In this document: piece by piece, positions 23,881-34,259 of the stretch
Numbering within the stretch: the stretch's first letter is position 1
Layout: every line of letters starts with the position of its first letter
Source of the DNA: Vicia villosa
Lineage: Eukaryota > Streptophyta > Magnoliopsida > Fabales > Fabaceae
DNA: 64,000 bases
Direction: 5' to 3'
Assembly (NCBI RefSeq): GCF_029867415.1
Contig: NW_026706173.1
Coordinates: forward strand, 124,001-188,000
Notes under the pieces: generated by a model
Databases searched by the model: none
Seen by the model: the letters and a program-made list of their open reading frames with translations, nothing else
Told to the model about the DNA's origin: nothing
Translations under genes and position numbers: made by a program

Positions 23881-26394
23881 TCTGGAGGGAGAGAGATTGA
23901 GATCTCGATCTCTCCTGCGTAAAAGAGACTTAAATATCAAAGAATGCCCGGATTTTAGGCGCTCCTGAGATGATAAAATCTTTGCATGACTTGATCCCGT
24001 TGTCGCGCTTAGCGGGGGATGAGGAGACAAACTCCTGCAGAAATACTTGATGTGGATTCTGGTGAATGGATGGCAATGTAGGATGCGCAATCCATCTTCT
24101 TTAACTAAGTGTTGATACTTAGAAAAAGGTAAACAACCTCCTCTCGTTCCGGATGTCCAAATCTCGAAACTGGTCTTAGTTGCGTTTGGACAATATCTCA
24201 GATAAAGAGAAAATTTCCAAAGGTTTGTTTCCTCGTCAAACTTCTTATCAGCGCTTGGAGATAAGATGCCATTTGACGGCTGTAAAGAAACTTCAAAGGT
24301 TTGTTTCCTCGTCAAACTTCTTACCAGCGCTTGGAGATAAGATGCCATTTGACGGCTGTAAAGAAACTTCAAAGGTTTGTTTCCTCGTCAAACTTCTTAC
24401 CAGCGCTTGGAGGTAAGATGCCATTTGACGGCTGTAAAGAAACTTCACCATCTTCCCTTTTGACTTGACGTCTTTGAAAGAATGTCATATGGCCTCATGA
24501 TCTTTTGAGGGGCTAATGACTTTGTTTGAAGGCGGACGAACTGTTTTCGGGGTGAAAACTGCCATTCGTCGACTGATGCCTGGGGAATCAACGAACTGTT
24601 TTCCTAAGAGGAAAACTGCCATTCATCGACTCTGTGGGGAGTTAAACATCCCAGAAACAGACAAACTGTTCGAAAAAACTGCCATTTGTCGATTTCTTGA
24701 GTATTTAACAGACAAACTGTCTTTTCTTGGGAAAAGACTGCCATTTGCCAATTGCTAGGGGAGCAAACTGTCTTCTACTGGGAGAGACTGCCATTTGTCG
24801 ACCCTGTCATGAAAGAAAGTGAGCAAACTGTCTTCTGCTGAAAGAGACTGCCATTCGCTGACTTTGTTATGATAGAAAGTGAGCAAACTGTCTTCTGCTG
24901 AAAGAGACTGCCATTTGCTGACTTTGTTATGATAGAAAGTGAGCAAATTGTCTTCTGCTGAAAGAGACTGCCATTCGCTGACTTTGTTGTGATAGAAAGT
25001 GAGCAAACTGTCTTCTGATGAAAGAGACTGCCATTTGCCGACTTTGTTGGGGAATCTGAACTATCTTCTGGACGAAGACTATCATTCGCTGACTCCGCCG
25101 GGGATCATGAACTATCTTCTGGATGAAGACTACCATTCACTGATTCTGTTAGGGAATCATTTGTCGATCTGCTGGGAGATTCTGAATTTTTCTTTGACAA
25201 GAAGTGGCACCTCTTGACCCTGCTGGGGAAATACCAAACCTGTAGGGAATTCCAAAAATGTGAAGCAGACTATCTTATCTGAAGAAGATTGTCGAATGTC
25301 GCTTTGCAGGAGAATCTCGGCTGAGGAATTCCAAAAGTGAACAAACTATCTCTTTGAGGGAGACTACCATCTGTTGACTTGCTTGAGGGGATCCTTGTGT
25401 ATGAACTGTTGTTTCGAAGGAAAAAGTTTCTCCGGAACTTGCAGGGGAAACTTGAGTTCATGCCTCAATGACTTAGGCATTCACAGGATCAAAGCCTGAC
25501 TTGACTATGCAGTTGTGATGTAATGTATGCATGAATATTATGATAAAATGCAAAGTGAATGTGAATAGAATTGTCGCGGATGTAAAATCCTAAGATACGA
25601 CTGAAATTCTTGTGGATCAGAAGAGGTCCTCTTCTTGTAGTTCGAACTCTGTTGGGAATACCTGGTTATCAGTTTTCCGCTGTCCGAAATGAGTAATATG
25701 AATTGAAGTAAAGATCCGTCATCGGGAGATGTTCGCAAAGCGACCTCATGGGGAAATCTTGGTTCCCGGAGTCTCAACCGTTCTCGGAGCAACTGTTTGC
25801 ATTCTTCCTATTGTTTGTAAACCTTAGAAAGAAATTTCACCTTTATTTTTGCAAGTAAATTCATTTTTATTTTATGAAAACATTTGTTTCAAGAAATTGA
25901 CTGTTTAAACTTAAAATGCATTCCAAGAAACTGAATAAGACTAGATTGCAAAGGAAAAGCACAAGGCTCAAATTATTATATATGGAATGGTAATCAGCCA
26001 AATGCTTGATTCCATGGAGTATTTACAAAGTTGGAAATTGGTAATTTTCGGGAAAAGGGCTACGATGAAACGTGACGACCGTTATCTTTCCCTTCCACTC
26101 CGAGTTGCGCTGTATTCGTGCTTCGTAGAAGATGACCTACTGCTGATGAACACTCCGCTATGGATTTTGAATGATCAAGTTTGTCCTGAACACAGTTACT
26201 TGCCATATATCCCTAACTTTTGCGTAAACTACCCCTTTCGGGTTTTAAGTCTACCGGGATTGATTATTATTTTTTATGTCTCTAACTTTTGCCTGAATCG
26301 CCCTTTCGGGTTTTCGATTCACCGAGACGCTCTTTTTTGCCTAAGTCGCTCTTTGCGAGTTTTCAACTTAGCGAGCTGTTTTTTTTTTGTTTAT
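23881..26394 (-). repeat. 3' untranslated region of element A with several tandem arrays
   Basis: Non-coding stretch after the pol stop. Arrays: a 76-bp unit repeated three times (starts 24221, 24297, 24373); a 60-bp unit with exact spacing at 24761, 24821, 24881, 24941 and 25001, with more diverged relatives from about 24515 to 25215; and three units of about 60 bp with TCGGGTTTT cores at 26200-26390. ORFs here are artefacts of the repeats. Such arrays at the 3' end of Ogre-group elements are known seeds of satellite DNA. Confidence 0.85.
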
Positions 26395-27952
26395 TTAGGC
26401 GAAGTATTTCTTGACTGCGTCGACGTTCACAGGACGGGTGAATTCTTCTCCATCCATAGTCGTGAGTATTAAGGCTCCTCCTGAGAAAGCTCTCTTGACC
26501 ACGTAGGGGCCGTCATAATTGGGAGTCCATTTCCCTCTCGAATCTGCGAGAAAAGATTGAATCTTTTTGAGTACAAGGTCGCCTTCTTTGATTGTGCGAG
26601 GTCGAACCTTTTTGTCGAAAGCTTTCTTCATTCTTTGTTGATATAGCTGTCCGTGGCATAAAGCTGTCAGGCGCTTTTCTTCGATTAAGTTTAATTCATC
26701 GAATCTGCTTTGACACCACTCGGCTTCTGTTAATTTTGCTTCCATCAAGACTCTCATTGATGGAATCTCAACCTCTATTGGTAGGACTGCCTCCATGCCA
26801 TATACAAGGGAGAAAGGAGTTGCTCCAGTCGAAGTACGTACTGATGTACGGTAACCATGAAGAGCATACGGGAGCATCTCATGCCAATCTTTGTAAGTGA
26901 TGACCATCTTCTGAATGATTTTCTTGATGTTTTTGTTAGCTGCTTCTACAGCTCCATTCATCTTTGGTCTGTAAGGAGATGAGTTGCGATGTTCAATCTT
27001 GAATTCTTCACAAAGCTCCTTCATCATTTTGTTATTCAAATTTGACCCATTGTCAGTGATTATCTTGCTAGGAATGCCGTAGCCACAGATGATGTGATTC
27101 TTGATAAACTTGACGACAACTTGTCTTGTAACGTTTGCATATGAAGCTGCTTCAACCCATTTGGTGAAATAATCTATAGCTCTTTGATATGTTGCCCCCG
27201 CGTTCTTTAGTCCAAAAGGCATAACACGGTAGCAGAACGTGCCCCAGGGGGTGATGAAAGCTGTTTTTTCCATGTCTTCAGGCGCCATCTTGATTTGGTT
27301 GTATCCTGAAAATCCGTCCATGAATGAGAAAACTTTGGATTTTGCTGTACTGTCTACCAACATATCAATATGTGGTAAAGGAAAATCATCCTTAGGGCTA
27401 GCTTTGTTCAAATCTCTGTAGTCGACGCACATGCGGACCTTTCCGTCTTTCTTAGGAACGGGAACAATGTTAGCTAACCACTGAGGGTATTCTGAAGTGA
27501 CGAGGAAACCTGCGTTGATCTGCTTTTGAACTTCCTCTTTGATTTTCATGGCCATCTCCGGATGAGTTCTTCTTAATTTTTGCTTGACCGGAGGGCATTC
27601 TGCTTTTAATGGCAAGTGATGCTCCACTATACTGGTATCCAACCCTGGCATATCTTGATAAGACCAAGCGAAGACATCCGAGAATTCTTTGAGTAGCTGT
27701 ATCAAACTCTCTCTGATCTCTGAACTGAGCGAAGCTCCAATCTTAACCTCTTTTCTGTTTCCATCGGAACCAAGGTTAATGATCTCTAGAGGCTCATTGT
27801 ATGGCTGAATGGCCTCTTCCTTTTGTTGAAGTAACCGTGAAATTTCCTTTGATATTTCTTCGTCTTCTTCTTCCTCTGCCTCGAATACAGGAAACTCAAA
27901 GCTTGGAGAAGTCATACGGTCGCACGTTTCAACGGGGTATTTTATGATTAAT
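26395..27952 (-). pseudogene. Ogre pol remnant: N-terminal RT fused in frame to C-terminal integrase
   Basis: The frame opens at a likely splice acceptor (TATGCAG, 27953-27959), passes the first ATG at 27915, and ends at 26395. From that ATG, residues 1-110 are the acidic linker. Residues about 110-243 are reverse transcriptase, with VPVPKKDGKVRMCVDYRDLN and the first catalytic Asp in FMDGFSGYNQI. At GATYQRA the frame jumps into integrase at IDYFTKWVEA and continues with the second Asp (IITDNGS), Glu (GAVEAANKN) and a C-terminal GPYVV domain. The RT YxDD box, RNase H, the integrase zinc domain and its first Asp are absent. A typical Ogre pol is over 1000 residues, so the product cannot polymerise or integrate. 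At the joint, AGCTAT is shared by both parent motifs as usually coded. Confidence 0.85.
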
Positions 27953-28277
27953 CTGCATATGTGTGATAAGTTTTATTTAGACAACGAGGGAAGACTCGGT
28001 GTATGCAGTTAATGGAATATTTTGATGTTTTTTAAGGGTGTTTTTTAGGATTACCAATTTCCGAAAAAAGAAAAGGAAAAACTAAACGAAGGAACAGAAT
28101 GACATTTTTATTTATGGACAGTCATTTCTTGAAACAAAAAACCCTATAAAACAAAACTCTATTGCTTTGGGCGAAGCAAAGAGGGACATTTTCCTAAGAA
28201 ATAGTAAAATGCAAAGCCCTATGAAACATCTCTTCACCCTGGGCTATTGTGAGAGGACAAAATAACGGTGAAAGTTC
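27953..28277 (-). other. Intron-like gap between gag-pro and pol of element A
   Basis: Between the gag-pro stop and the pol frame lie about 325 non-coding bases ending TATGCAG/A, after which pol is open upstream of its first ATG. Ogre elements are known for a spliced intron at this position. The acceptor is convincing by position; the donor was not resolved. Confidence 0.55.
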
Positions 28278-31200
28278 CTATTTAGGAGTGCGAACAACAG
28301 TTGAAACTTCAACAGCTGTCCAGTAGTGGCGAACCCCATTGTGCACTAAGTAATCTGGAACCTTAGGCTTAAGCTGGCCTGTGGTAGGTCTTGATTTACC
28401 AACCACTGTCTTTGCAACACTCAGACGATCTTCTTCTACTTCAGCAGACTGAGCGGTGTGAGCATACCCCTTTCCAAGTGGAGTATGTCGAACTTTCTTT
28501 TGAGGAAACTTCCAATCTTCTGAATGGAGAGACTCGTTGTCGGAGACACTTTCGAGATCATCCTCTCCTGTATTTTGGTCTTGCTCTTCTCCCAAGATGG
28601 CATTGACTAGATATGTAAACTCTAGATCCTTAGCCTCGGAAGGTGATTTGGGGATATAATCCTCAATGATGATTTCACCAGTAGATGATGATGAATAGCA
28701 AGGGTTATACATCTCTTTTGGCTGAGAGAGGTACTCATAATCAATGTTCCATCCAGTTGGAACAATATCTTCAAGAGAGATTCTTGAACTTTCAGGAGCG
28801 GAGTATTTCACCATGTAGTCGAATTTTCCGCTTGGTTCTCCCAATGTATCCCAAGTCTCTTCGGGGATAGGAGGAACTTCTTCTGATGAACCATGACTTC
28901 TGGTGGTGAAGCTGTCAGTAACTTCATCACTGCTTGGTTGAGTCTTACTTTCAGATCCTTTAGTCGGATAACAGCAAGGTGATTCAGACTCTGATAGGGA
29001 TATGTATCCTGCTTTGTTAAGATAGGATAACCATTCCTCTTCATCGGTGTTTTCCGTACCGATGGTATTGACTGTTTGTTGAACGGGTTGAAGAAAACCT
29101 CCACTGCAGAAAGTTTCTTGAATTGGGAGAACTACCTCAATCCCTGGGATAGCTCTTGATGATGTTGGAAAGAATCCAATTCCTGTTCTGTTCTTGTTGT
29201 TGGTAGGAATATTAATGTGCCCCCAACCACTAGTAGTACCATCCTTTACAACTTGGATTGCATCTTTGTAGGAAGAAATAGACGCTGCTTTCTCCTTTCC
29301 TTTGTCCAAGGAAAGCGCCTGGAATTTAGTTCCAACAACTTCTTTTGGTTCTATGTCGGAGAATGATGACAGGTTGCTGACGATCAGAGCTCGTTCTCCA
29401 CATACGGTTACCAATTCGTCATTTCTTATGAACTTCAGTTTCTGATGAAGTGTTGAAGTAATTGCCCCAGCCTCATGAATCCATGGGCGACCTAGCAAAC
29501 AACTGTATTGTGCTGGAATATCCATAACTTGGAAAGTGATTTTGAACGTCTGAGGTCGAATAGTTATGGGAAGATCTACTTCTCCGAAAACTGACTTTCT
29601 TGATCCATCAAATGCTTTGACGATGACATGACTTTTTCTTAGAGGGTAATCTTCGAAAGATAATCTTGATAATGTTGATTTAGGCATGACGTTGAGAGAG
29701 GATCCATTGTCTATTAGGACTCCTGTGAGTGTATCACCCATGCAGCCAACTGAGATGTGAAGTGGAAGATTGTGGTCCACTCCTTCTTCAGGAAGATCTT
29801 CGTCACAGAAACTTAGGTTAGTTCCGGCGGAGATGTTGGCAATGATGTTGTTGAATTGGCTTATAGTAACACTGGGTTCTACAAAAGCTTGTTCCAAAAC
29901 TTTCTGTAGAGCTTCCCTATGAGCCTCAGAACTCAATAGCAGGGAAAGAACAGAAATCCTAGACGGAGTATGTAGTAATTGGTCTACAATGTTGTATTCA
30001 CTCCTCTGGATTAACTTCAAGATCTCATCATTTTCTTTCGCTTGAACAGCATTGGTCGGATGATTATCTTGCCTATGTGGTACTTCCTCCGAAGGTTTCT
30101 CCACATCTTCTATTGTTCTGTTGAAGACTCGTCCACTTCTGGTGACTCGACTAACATCAGAAATGTTGACAACAGACGGTAATGGTATTTCCTTACCATT
30201 TTCAATGAATGTAGCGTTGTACTTGTATGGTATAGCCTTGCTGGACTCATACGGTACAGGACCTGGTAAGTAGATGACTAGTGGTGCAATTGCTGTCTTC
30301 CTGCTGTCATACTTGACTTGCATTGGTTCATCTTGATTAATTTGAGGAGATACGGTAAAGACTTCGTCATCTTCTCTGTTGGCAAGAACAGTAATGGTAT
30401 TGTCATCCATCAGCTTTTGAATGTCGTTGCGAACACGCAAACATCCTCGTGAATTTCTTCGACAGATTTTGCATCTACTGTAAGCGTGGAAATCTGTTCC
30501 AAAATAGGCAAGTCCATTTAAAGTCTTATGGAACCTGACTACCGATCCTTCAAGGTCTTCAACTTTGTAGATTTTGTATTCTCCTGGACATCCTTGAACC
30601 ATGTTGATGTCATGTTCAGTTCTGACTCGGATATGTTGAATCCATCCTAAGTCCATTTGTTCTTGTAATGCAGCTTGAACTACGGCACATCCTTGATTAT
30701 TCTTTGGACAAATTTCACATGTGAAGTAGTTGTGAAGTGGTACATGACCGTACCCAGCTTGTCTAGCGTGCATCTTGACAAGATTTTCCCCTATCTGACG
30801 AATGTCGTAGATTTGAATGACATTGGGGTGTTGGTCTATCAGATTTACTGAAGCTTCTTTATGCTGCGGCAAAGGATTTGATTGGACGTTTGGATTAGTA
30901 TCTTTGAAGGATAGCATTCCGCTCTTCACTAATCGTTGGACGTCAATCTTGAAAGATAAACAGTTCTCAATATTGTGACCTGGTGCCCCCTGATGATAGG
31001 GACAAGATTGGTCAGCCTTATACCATGGTGAGGAACTGTTTGTAGGATTTGGAGGACTCCTCGTCTGAATGAGTCCTTTTGCCAGTAATGTTGGAAACAA
31101 TTCTGCATACGGCATTGGTACGGGGTCAAAGGCAGGATACCTTGGAGCCCGATTGTTGTAGTTTGGAGGTCGAACCTGCTGCTGAGGTTGCTGCGACCTT

Positions 31201-32483
31201 TGTTGAGTTTGTTGTTGCGAAACCTGAGGTTGATAAGCTGGCGCTGAGTTAACAACCGGAGTTATTGTTGCAACTTGAGGTTGAAATTTCTTCTTGATTT
31301 TGTGCAAGACATTGCTGACATCTTGATCCTTTTTCTTCTGGAAAGAACTTCCATACTTCCTTGGACCAACAGAAGATTCTGGTTCTTTGTTCAAGCGTCC
31401 TTCTCGAACTGCTTCTTCTAAACGCACACCCATGTTTACCATCTCGGTAAAGTCACTTGGTGCACTTGCAACCATTCGTCCGTAGTAAAATGGACTCAAA
31501 GTTTTGAGATAGATTTTTGTCATTTCCTTCTCTTCAAGTGGTGGACAAATTTGAGCAGCAACTTCACGCCATCTTTGAGCGTATTCCTTGAAGCTTTCTC
31601 TATCCTTTTGAGTCATGGCCCGGAGTTGATCTCTATCGGGAGCCATATCCAGATTGTACTTATACTGTTTGACGAAGGCCTCTCCGAGGTCTCGAAAAGT
31701 ACGAATCTCTGAACTGTCCAAGTTCATGTACCATTTGAGTGCAGCACCAGTCAGGCTGTCTTGAAAATAATGAATGAGCAATTGTTGATTATCAGTCTGA
31801 GTTGACATTCTTCGAGCGTACATCACAAGATGACTTTGTGGGCATGAATTCCCTTTGTACTTCTCGAATTCTGGTACTTTGAATTTGTGAGGAATCTTAA
31901 CATTCGGAACCAGACAGAGGTCTGCAGCATTCTTTCCAAATAGATCTTGTCCTCGGAGAGTCTTGAGTTCCTTCTGCATTTGCAGAAACTGTTCCTGGAA
32001 CTCGTCCAATCTTTCATACACGCCAGCATCCTCACTTGGAGCGTGATGATATACTTGTCCGCCCTGTGGGGGAAAAGTATGCATAATCGGCTGTGGAGAA
32101 GCCATGACAGCAGATCTCGGTATCTCAGCATTCTGTTGTGCGAAACCCATTGCCGTTGCTCTTGGAACTTCAATTTCCAGAGGTTTGTAACCCTCCGGTG
32201 GACGCATATCCATGGTGACTTTTGGAGCTTCAGAAGCTGGAGGTATGTACCCTTCTGGAGTAAAGTTATACGGCATGCCCCAGGGTCGATCAGGCGGCAT
32301 GGTATACTGAGGAATAGGAGTAGAAACAATCTCGGAAACCACAGTCCTTTGTGGTTCTTCTGGCGTTGGTCGATTCTGCGCAACTACCAGGGCTTCTACC
32401 ATACTATTGAGCCTTTCAACAGTACCTTTGAGAGTATTAATCTCTTCTCTGAGTTCTTCATTCTCTTGCTCAAAGTCTTCCAT
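28278..32483 (-). CDS. gag-pro: Gag-protease polyprotein of Ogre element A
   Basis: 1401 codons without interruption. Residues 1-50 form a charged coiled coil (EENEELREEINTLKG). About 195-365 is the retrotransposon gag core (KWYMNLDSSEI, FVKQYKYNLDMAPDR, YAQRWREVAAQ). A P/Q-rich linker follows. CPYHQGAPGHNIENC near 490 is the Ogre version of the nucleocapsid zinc motif. Two related modules of the form CxxC-x6-C (CEICPKNNQGC near 585, CKICRRNSRGC near 668) each follow an F/Y-rich stretch. The aspartic protease is marked by GVLIDNGSSLNVMP near 921 (Asp-Asn-Gly instead of Asp-Ser/Thr-Gly) and LLGRPWIH near 998. The tail of about 350 residues is acidic and of unknown role. It should form the virus-like particle core and process itself. 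Start ATG at 32483, about 290 bases after ORF1. Confidence 0.9.
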   Translation of the reverse strand: MEDFEQENEELREEINTLKGTVERLNSMVEALVVAQNRPTPEEPQRTVVSEIVSTPIPQYTMPPDRPWGMPYNFTPEGYIPPASEAPKVTMDMRPPEGYKPLEIEVPRATAMGFAQQNAEIPRSAVMASPQPIMHTFPPQGGQVYHHAPSEDAGVYERLDEFQEQFLQMQKELKTLRGQDLFGKNAADLCLVPNVKIPHKFKVPEFEKYKGNSCPQSHLVMYARRMSTQTDNQQLLIHYFQDSLTGAALKWYMNLDSSEIRTFRDLGEAFVKQYKYNLDMAPDRDQLRAMTQKDRESFKEYAQRWREVAAQICPPLEEKEMTKIYLKTLSPFYYGRMVASAPSDFTEMVNMGVRLEEAVREGRLNKEPESSVGPRKYGSSFQKKKDQDVSNVLHKIKKKFQPQVATITPVVNSAPAYQPQVSQQQTQQRSQQPQQQVRPPNYNNRAPRYPAFDPVPMPYAELFPTLLAKGLIQTRSPPNPTNSSSPWYKADQSCPYHQGAPGHNIENCLSFKIDVQRLVKSGMLSFKDTNPNVQSNPLPQHKEASVNLIDQHPNVIQIYDIRQIGENLVKMHARQAGYGHVPLHNYFTCEICPKNNQGCAVVQAALQEQMDLGWIQHIRVRTEHDINMVQGCPGEYKIYKVEDLEGSVVRFHKTLNGLAYFGTDFHAYSRCKICRRNSRGCLRVRNDIQKLMDDNTITVLANREDDEVFTVSPQINQDEPMQVKYDSRKTAIAPLVIYLPGPVPYESSKAIPYKYNATFIENGKEIPLPSVVNISDVSRVTRSGRVFNRTIEDVEKPSEEVPHRQDNHPTNAVQAKENDEILKLIQRSEYNIVDQLLHTPSRISVLSLLLSSEAHREALQKVLEQAFVEPSVTISQFNNIIANISAGTNLSFCDEDLPEEGVDHNLPLHISVGCMGDTLTGVLIDNGSSLNVMPKSTLSRLSFEDYPLRKSHVIVKAFDGSRKSVFGEVDLPITIRPQTFKITFQVMDIPAQYSCLLGRPWIHEAGAITSTLHQKLKFIRNDELVTVCGERALIVSNLSSFSDIEPKEVVGTKFQALSLDKGKEKAASISSYKDAIQVVKDGTTSGWGHINIPTNNKNRTGIGFFPTSSRAIPGIEVVLPIQETFCSGGFLQPVQQTVNTIGTENTDEEEWLSYLNKAGYISLSESESPCCYPTKGSESKTQPSSDEVTDSFTTRSHGSSEEVPPIPEETWDTLGEPSGKFDYMVKYSAPESSRISLEDIVPTGWNIDYEYLSQPKEMYNPCYSSSSTGEIIIEDYIPKSPSEAKDLEFTYLVNAILGEEQDQNTGEDDLESVSDNESLHSEDWKFPQKKVRHTPLGKGYAHTAQSAEVEEDRLSVAKTVVGKSRPTTGQLKPKVPDYLVHNGVRHYWTAVEVSTVVRTPK

Positions 32484-32771
32484 TCTTTTTTTGCGACTTG
32501 AACGAGTGTTGTATGGATGAGACAGCTTGAAAGTCTTGGTTCACCTCCTTCTCCTCCTCTCTTTCTGGAGAAAGGAAAGTAATTCTTAGATCCGCGACAA
32601 TTCTCGTGTCAGTGCGTACGACTAAAGCGATGCATGATATGCAATTAAGTTATTATTTTTCAAGGAAACACCATAATTACGTTATGAAACATCAAACTTT
32701 ATTAATTAAGCGAAAACGCCGTTTTTACACACTTTGAAAATGGAAATACAGAGAAACTGAGAGAAAGGACT

Positions 32772-34259
32772 CTAAAACTTTGATGATAAGCCGACTTCAC
32801 GTTCTAACATCTTCTTCTGTTTCTTGAGCTGAGCGTTCTCTGACGTGAGCTGATCGATGATCCGGGAAGCAGGAGGGATATGATGAGAAAGTGACGATTG
32901 TGTCACTTGTCGATCGAGCACTTCAAGTAACTCATCCTTCCTTCTTAGGATGTTTTGAATCTCAACATTTTCCGTGTTGACGATTCGATACTTGTTCCTC
33001 CAAGCATTCCTTTCTTGGCATACCTTGTTTAATGCCACTTGTAATTTTTCAACATCGGTGGAGAAAAGGCAAATTGGTTCCCTTAGGGGAATAGGTTCTT
33101 GATGCTGATATGGCATCCTGAGCTTGAATGCTCTGACGCGTACCCATTGAAGGTAAGGATCCATGGAGATGCAAAGATGTTTTCCTAACAATCTTCTCCC
33201 TTTGCTGTGAACAAGACGCCAGGCTTGGACAATTTCCTTCTTCAGCATGTTGCCATGATCGTCGATGTTCTTGAAGAACAGACCCTCCGATTGGATGTTA
33301 CTTGGTATATTTTTCATGGGATAGCCGTATTGACGACGAGCTAAAGCTGGATTGTAACTGATCCCTCCCTTAGTTCCAATAAGGGGTATGTTGGGAAAAC
33401 TTCCGCAACTGAAGATGATCTTGGTTTCGTCGTTGTCAGGACTACACCAATCAATGTCTGTATGAGTGAGAGACATGATTTTCTGTGACCAGTAAAGGCC
33501 ATCCCTCATGTTCCAGAAAGTGCTGGACTTTGGTAGGTGTGAAACGAACCATTCGTATAACAGCGGTACGCAGCATGTGATTAATCCTCCTCGCTGCAGG
33601 TTTCTTGAATGCACAGAGTGATAAGCATCCGCAAGCAAGGTTGGAACTGGATTTCCAATTAAGAAGATCTTAATTGCGTTGATGTCGACGAAATCGTTAA
33701 TGTTAGGAAACAAAAACAATCCGTAGATAAGCAAAGCCAAGATTTCCTCAAAAGCGCTCATATCTTGGATGCTGACGAAGTACCGAGCTTGATCAAACAG
33801 GAATTTGGAGGGCAATCCTTGAATTCCTCCTCTACTCACCATATAAGTTCTGATGTCGACTACGTTCAAAGGAGTAGTTGCAGCAATGATAATGTCGTCA
33901 GGATTCTTTTCCAAACCGGAGTACGGATCTTGCGCGTACACGGGTATTCCAATCAGACGAGAGTACTCCTCTAACGTAGGCATGAGCTGATAATCTGGAA
34001 AGGTGAAGCAGTGATACGTTGGATCGTAAAACTGTACCAAGGTGGGAAGGATCCCATCCACCATGTTGGTATTGAGCAAAGGCAGAAGTTTTCCATACTT
34101 CTCCTTGAAAGCCTGGGGGTTGACCACCAGTTTTCCGAGCTTTCCCAGCTCCTCGACCTGGGGAATCTTGAAGGTGTATTTCCTAGCTCTCTTTCTTCCG
34201 TAATCCATAATATAGATCCTTAAGTCCTTTCTCCGTTTCTCTCTTTCTCTGAAGTTCAA
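32772..34259 (-). CDS. Ogre ORF1 protein
   Basis: An open frame of 495 codons. The more likely start is the second Met at 34208 (MDYGRKRARKYTF), because the preceding 17 residues are low-complexity and basic. ORF1 upstream of gag is the diagnostic feature of Ogre and its close relatives. The protein belongs to the plant family with signatures such as VQFYDPTYHCFTFPDYQLMP and a central block containing LIYGLFLFP and GGLITCCVPLLYEWF, which I associate with DUF7745. Residues about 395-490 form a coiled coil. Function is unknown; candidate roles are in nucleic-acid binding or transport. The frame is intact, as expected of a young insertion. Confidence 0.85.
   Translation of the reverse strand: MNFREREKRRKDLRIYIMDYGRKRARKYTFKIPQVEELGKLGKLVVNPQAFKEKYGKLLPLLNTNMVDGILPTLVQFYDPTYHCFTFPDYQLMPTLEEYSRLIGIPVYAQDPYSGLEKNPDDIIIAATTPLNVVDIRTYMVSRGGIQGLPSKFLFDQARYFVSIQDMSAFEEILALLIYGLFLFPNINDFVDINAIKIFLIGNPVPTLLADAYHSVHSRNLQRGGLITCCVPLLYEWFVSHLPKSSTFWNMRDGLYWSQKIMSLTHTDIDWCSPDNDETKIIFSCGSFPNIPLIGTKGGISYNPALARRQYGYPMKNIPSNIQSEGLFFKNIDDHGNMLKKEIVQAWRLVHSKGRRLLGKHLCISMDPYLQWVRVRAFKLRMPYQHQEPIPLREPICLFSTDVEKLQVALNKVCQERNAWRNKYRIVNTENVEIQNILRRKDELLEVLDRQVTQSSLSHHIPPASRIIDQLTSENAQLKKQKKMLEREVGLSSKF

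Noticed and set aside
24180..25217. Repetitive small proteins encoded on both strands
   Set aside because: They are translations of the 76-bp and 60-bp tandem units, not genes.
25987..26472. 161-codon plus-strand ORF near the end of Ogre A pol
   Set aside because: Overlaps the pol remnant in antisense and crosses the 3' repeats; no motif.
31947..32501. 184-codon plus-strand ORF opposite the gag-pro start
   Set aside because: Antisense shadow of an intact, motif-rich gag frame; its composition follows the opposite strand and it has no domain.
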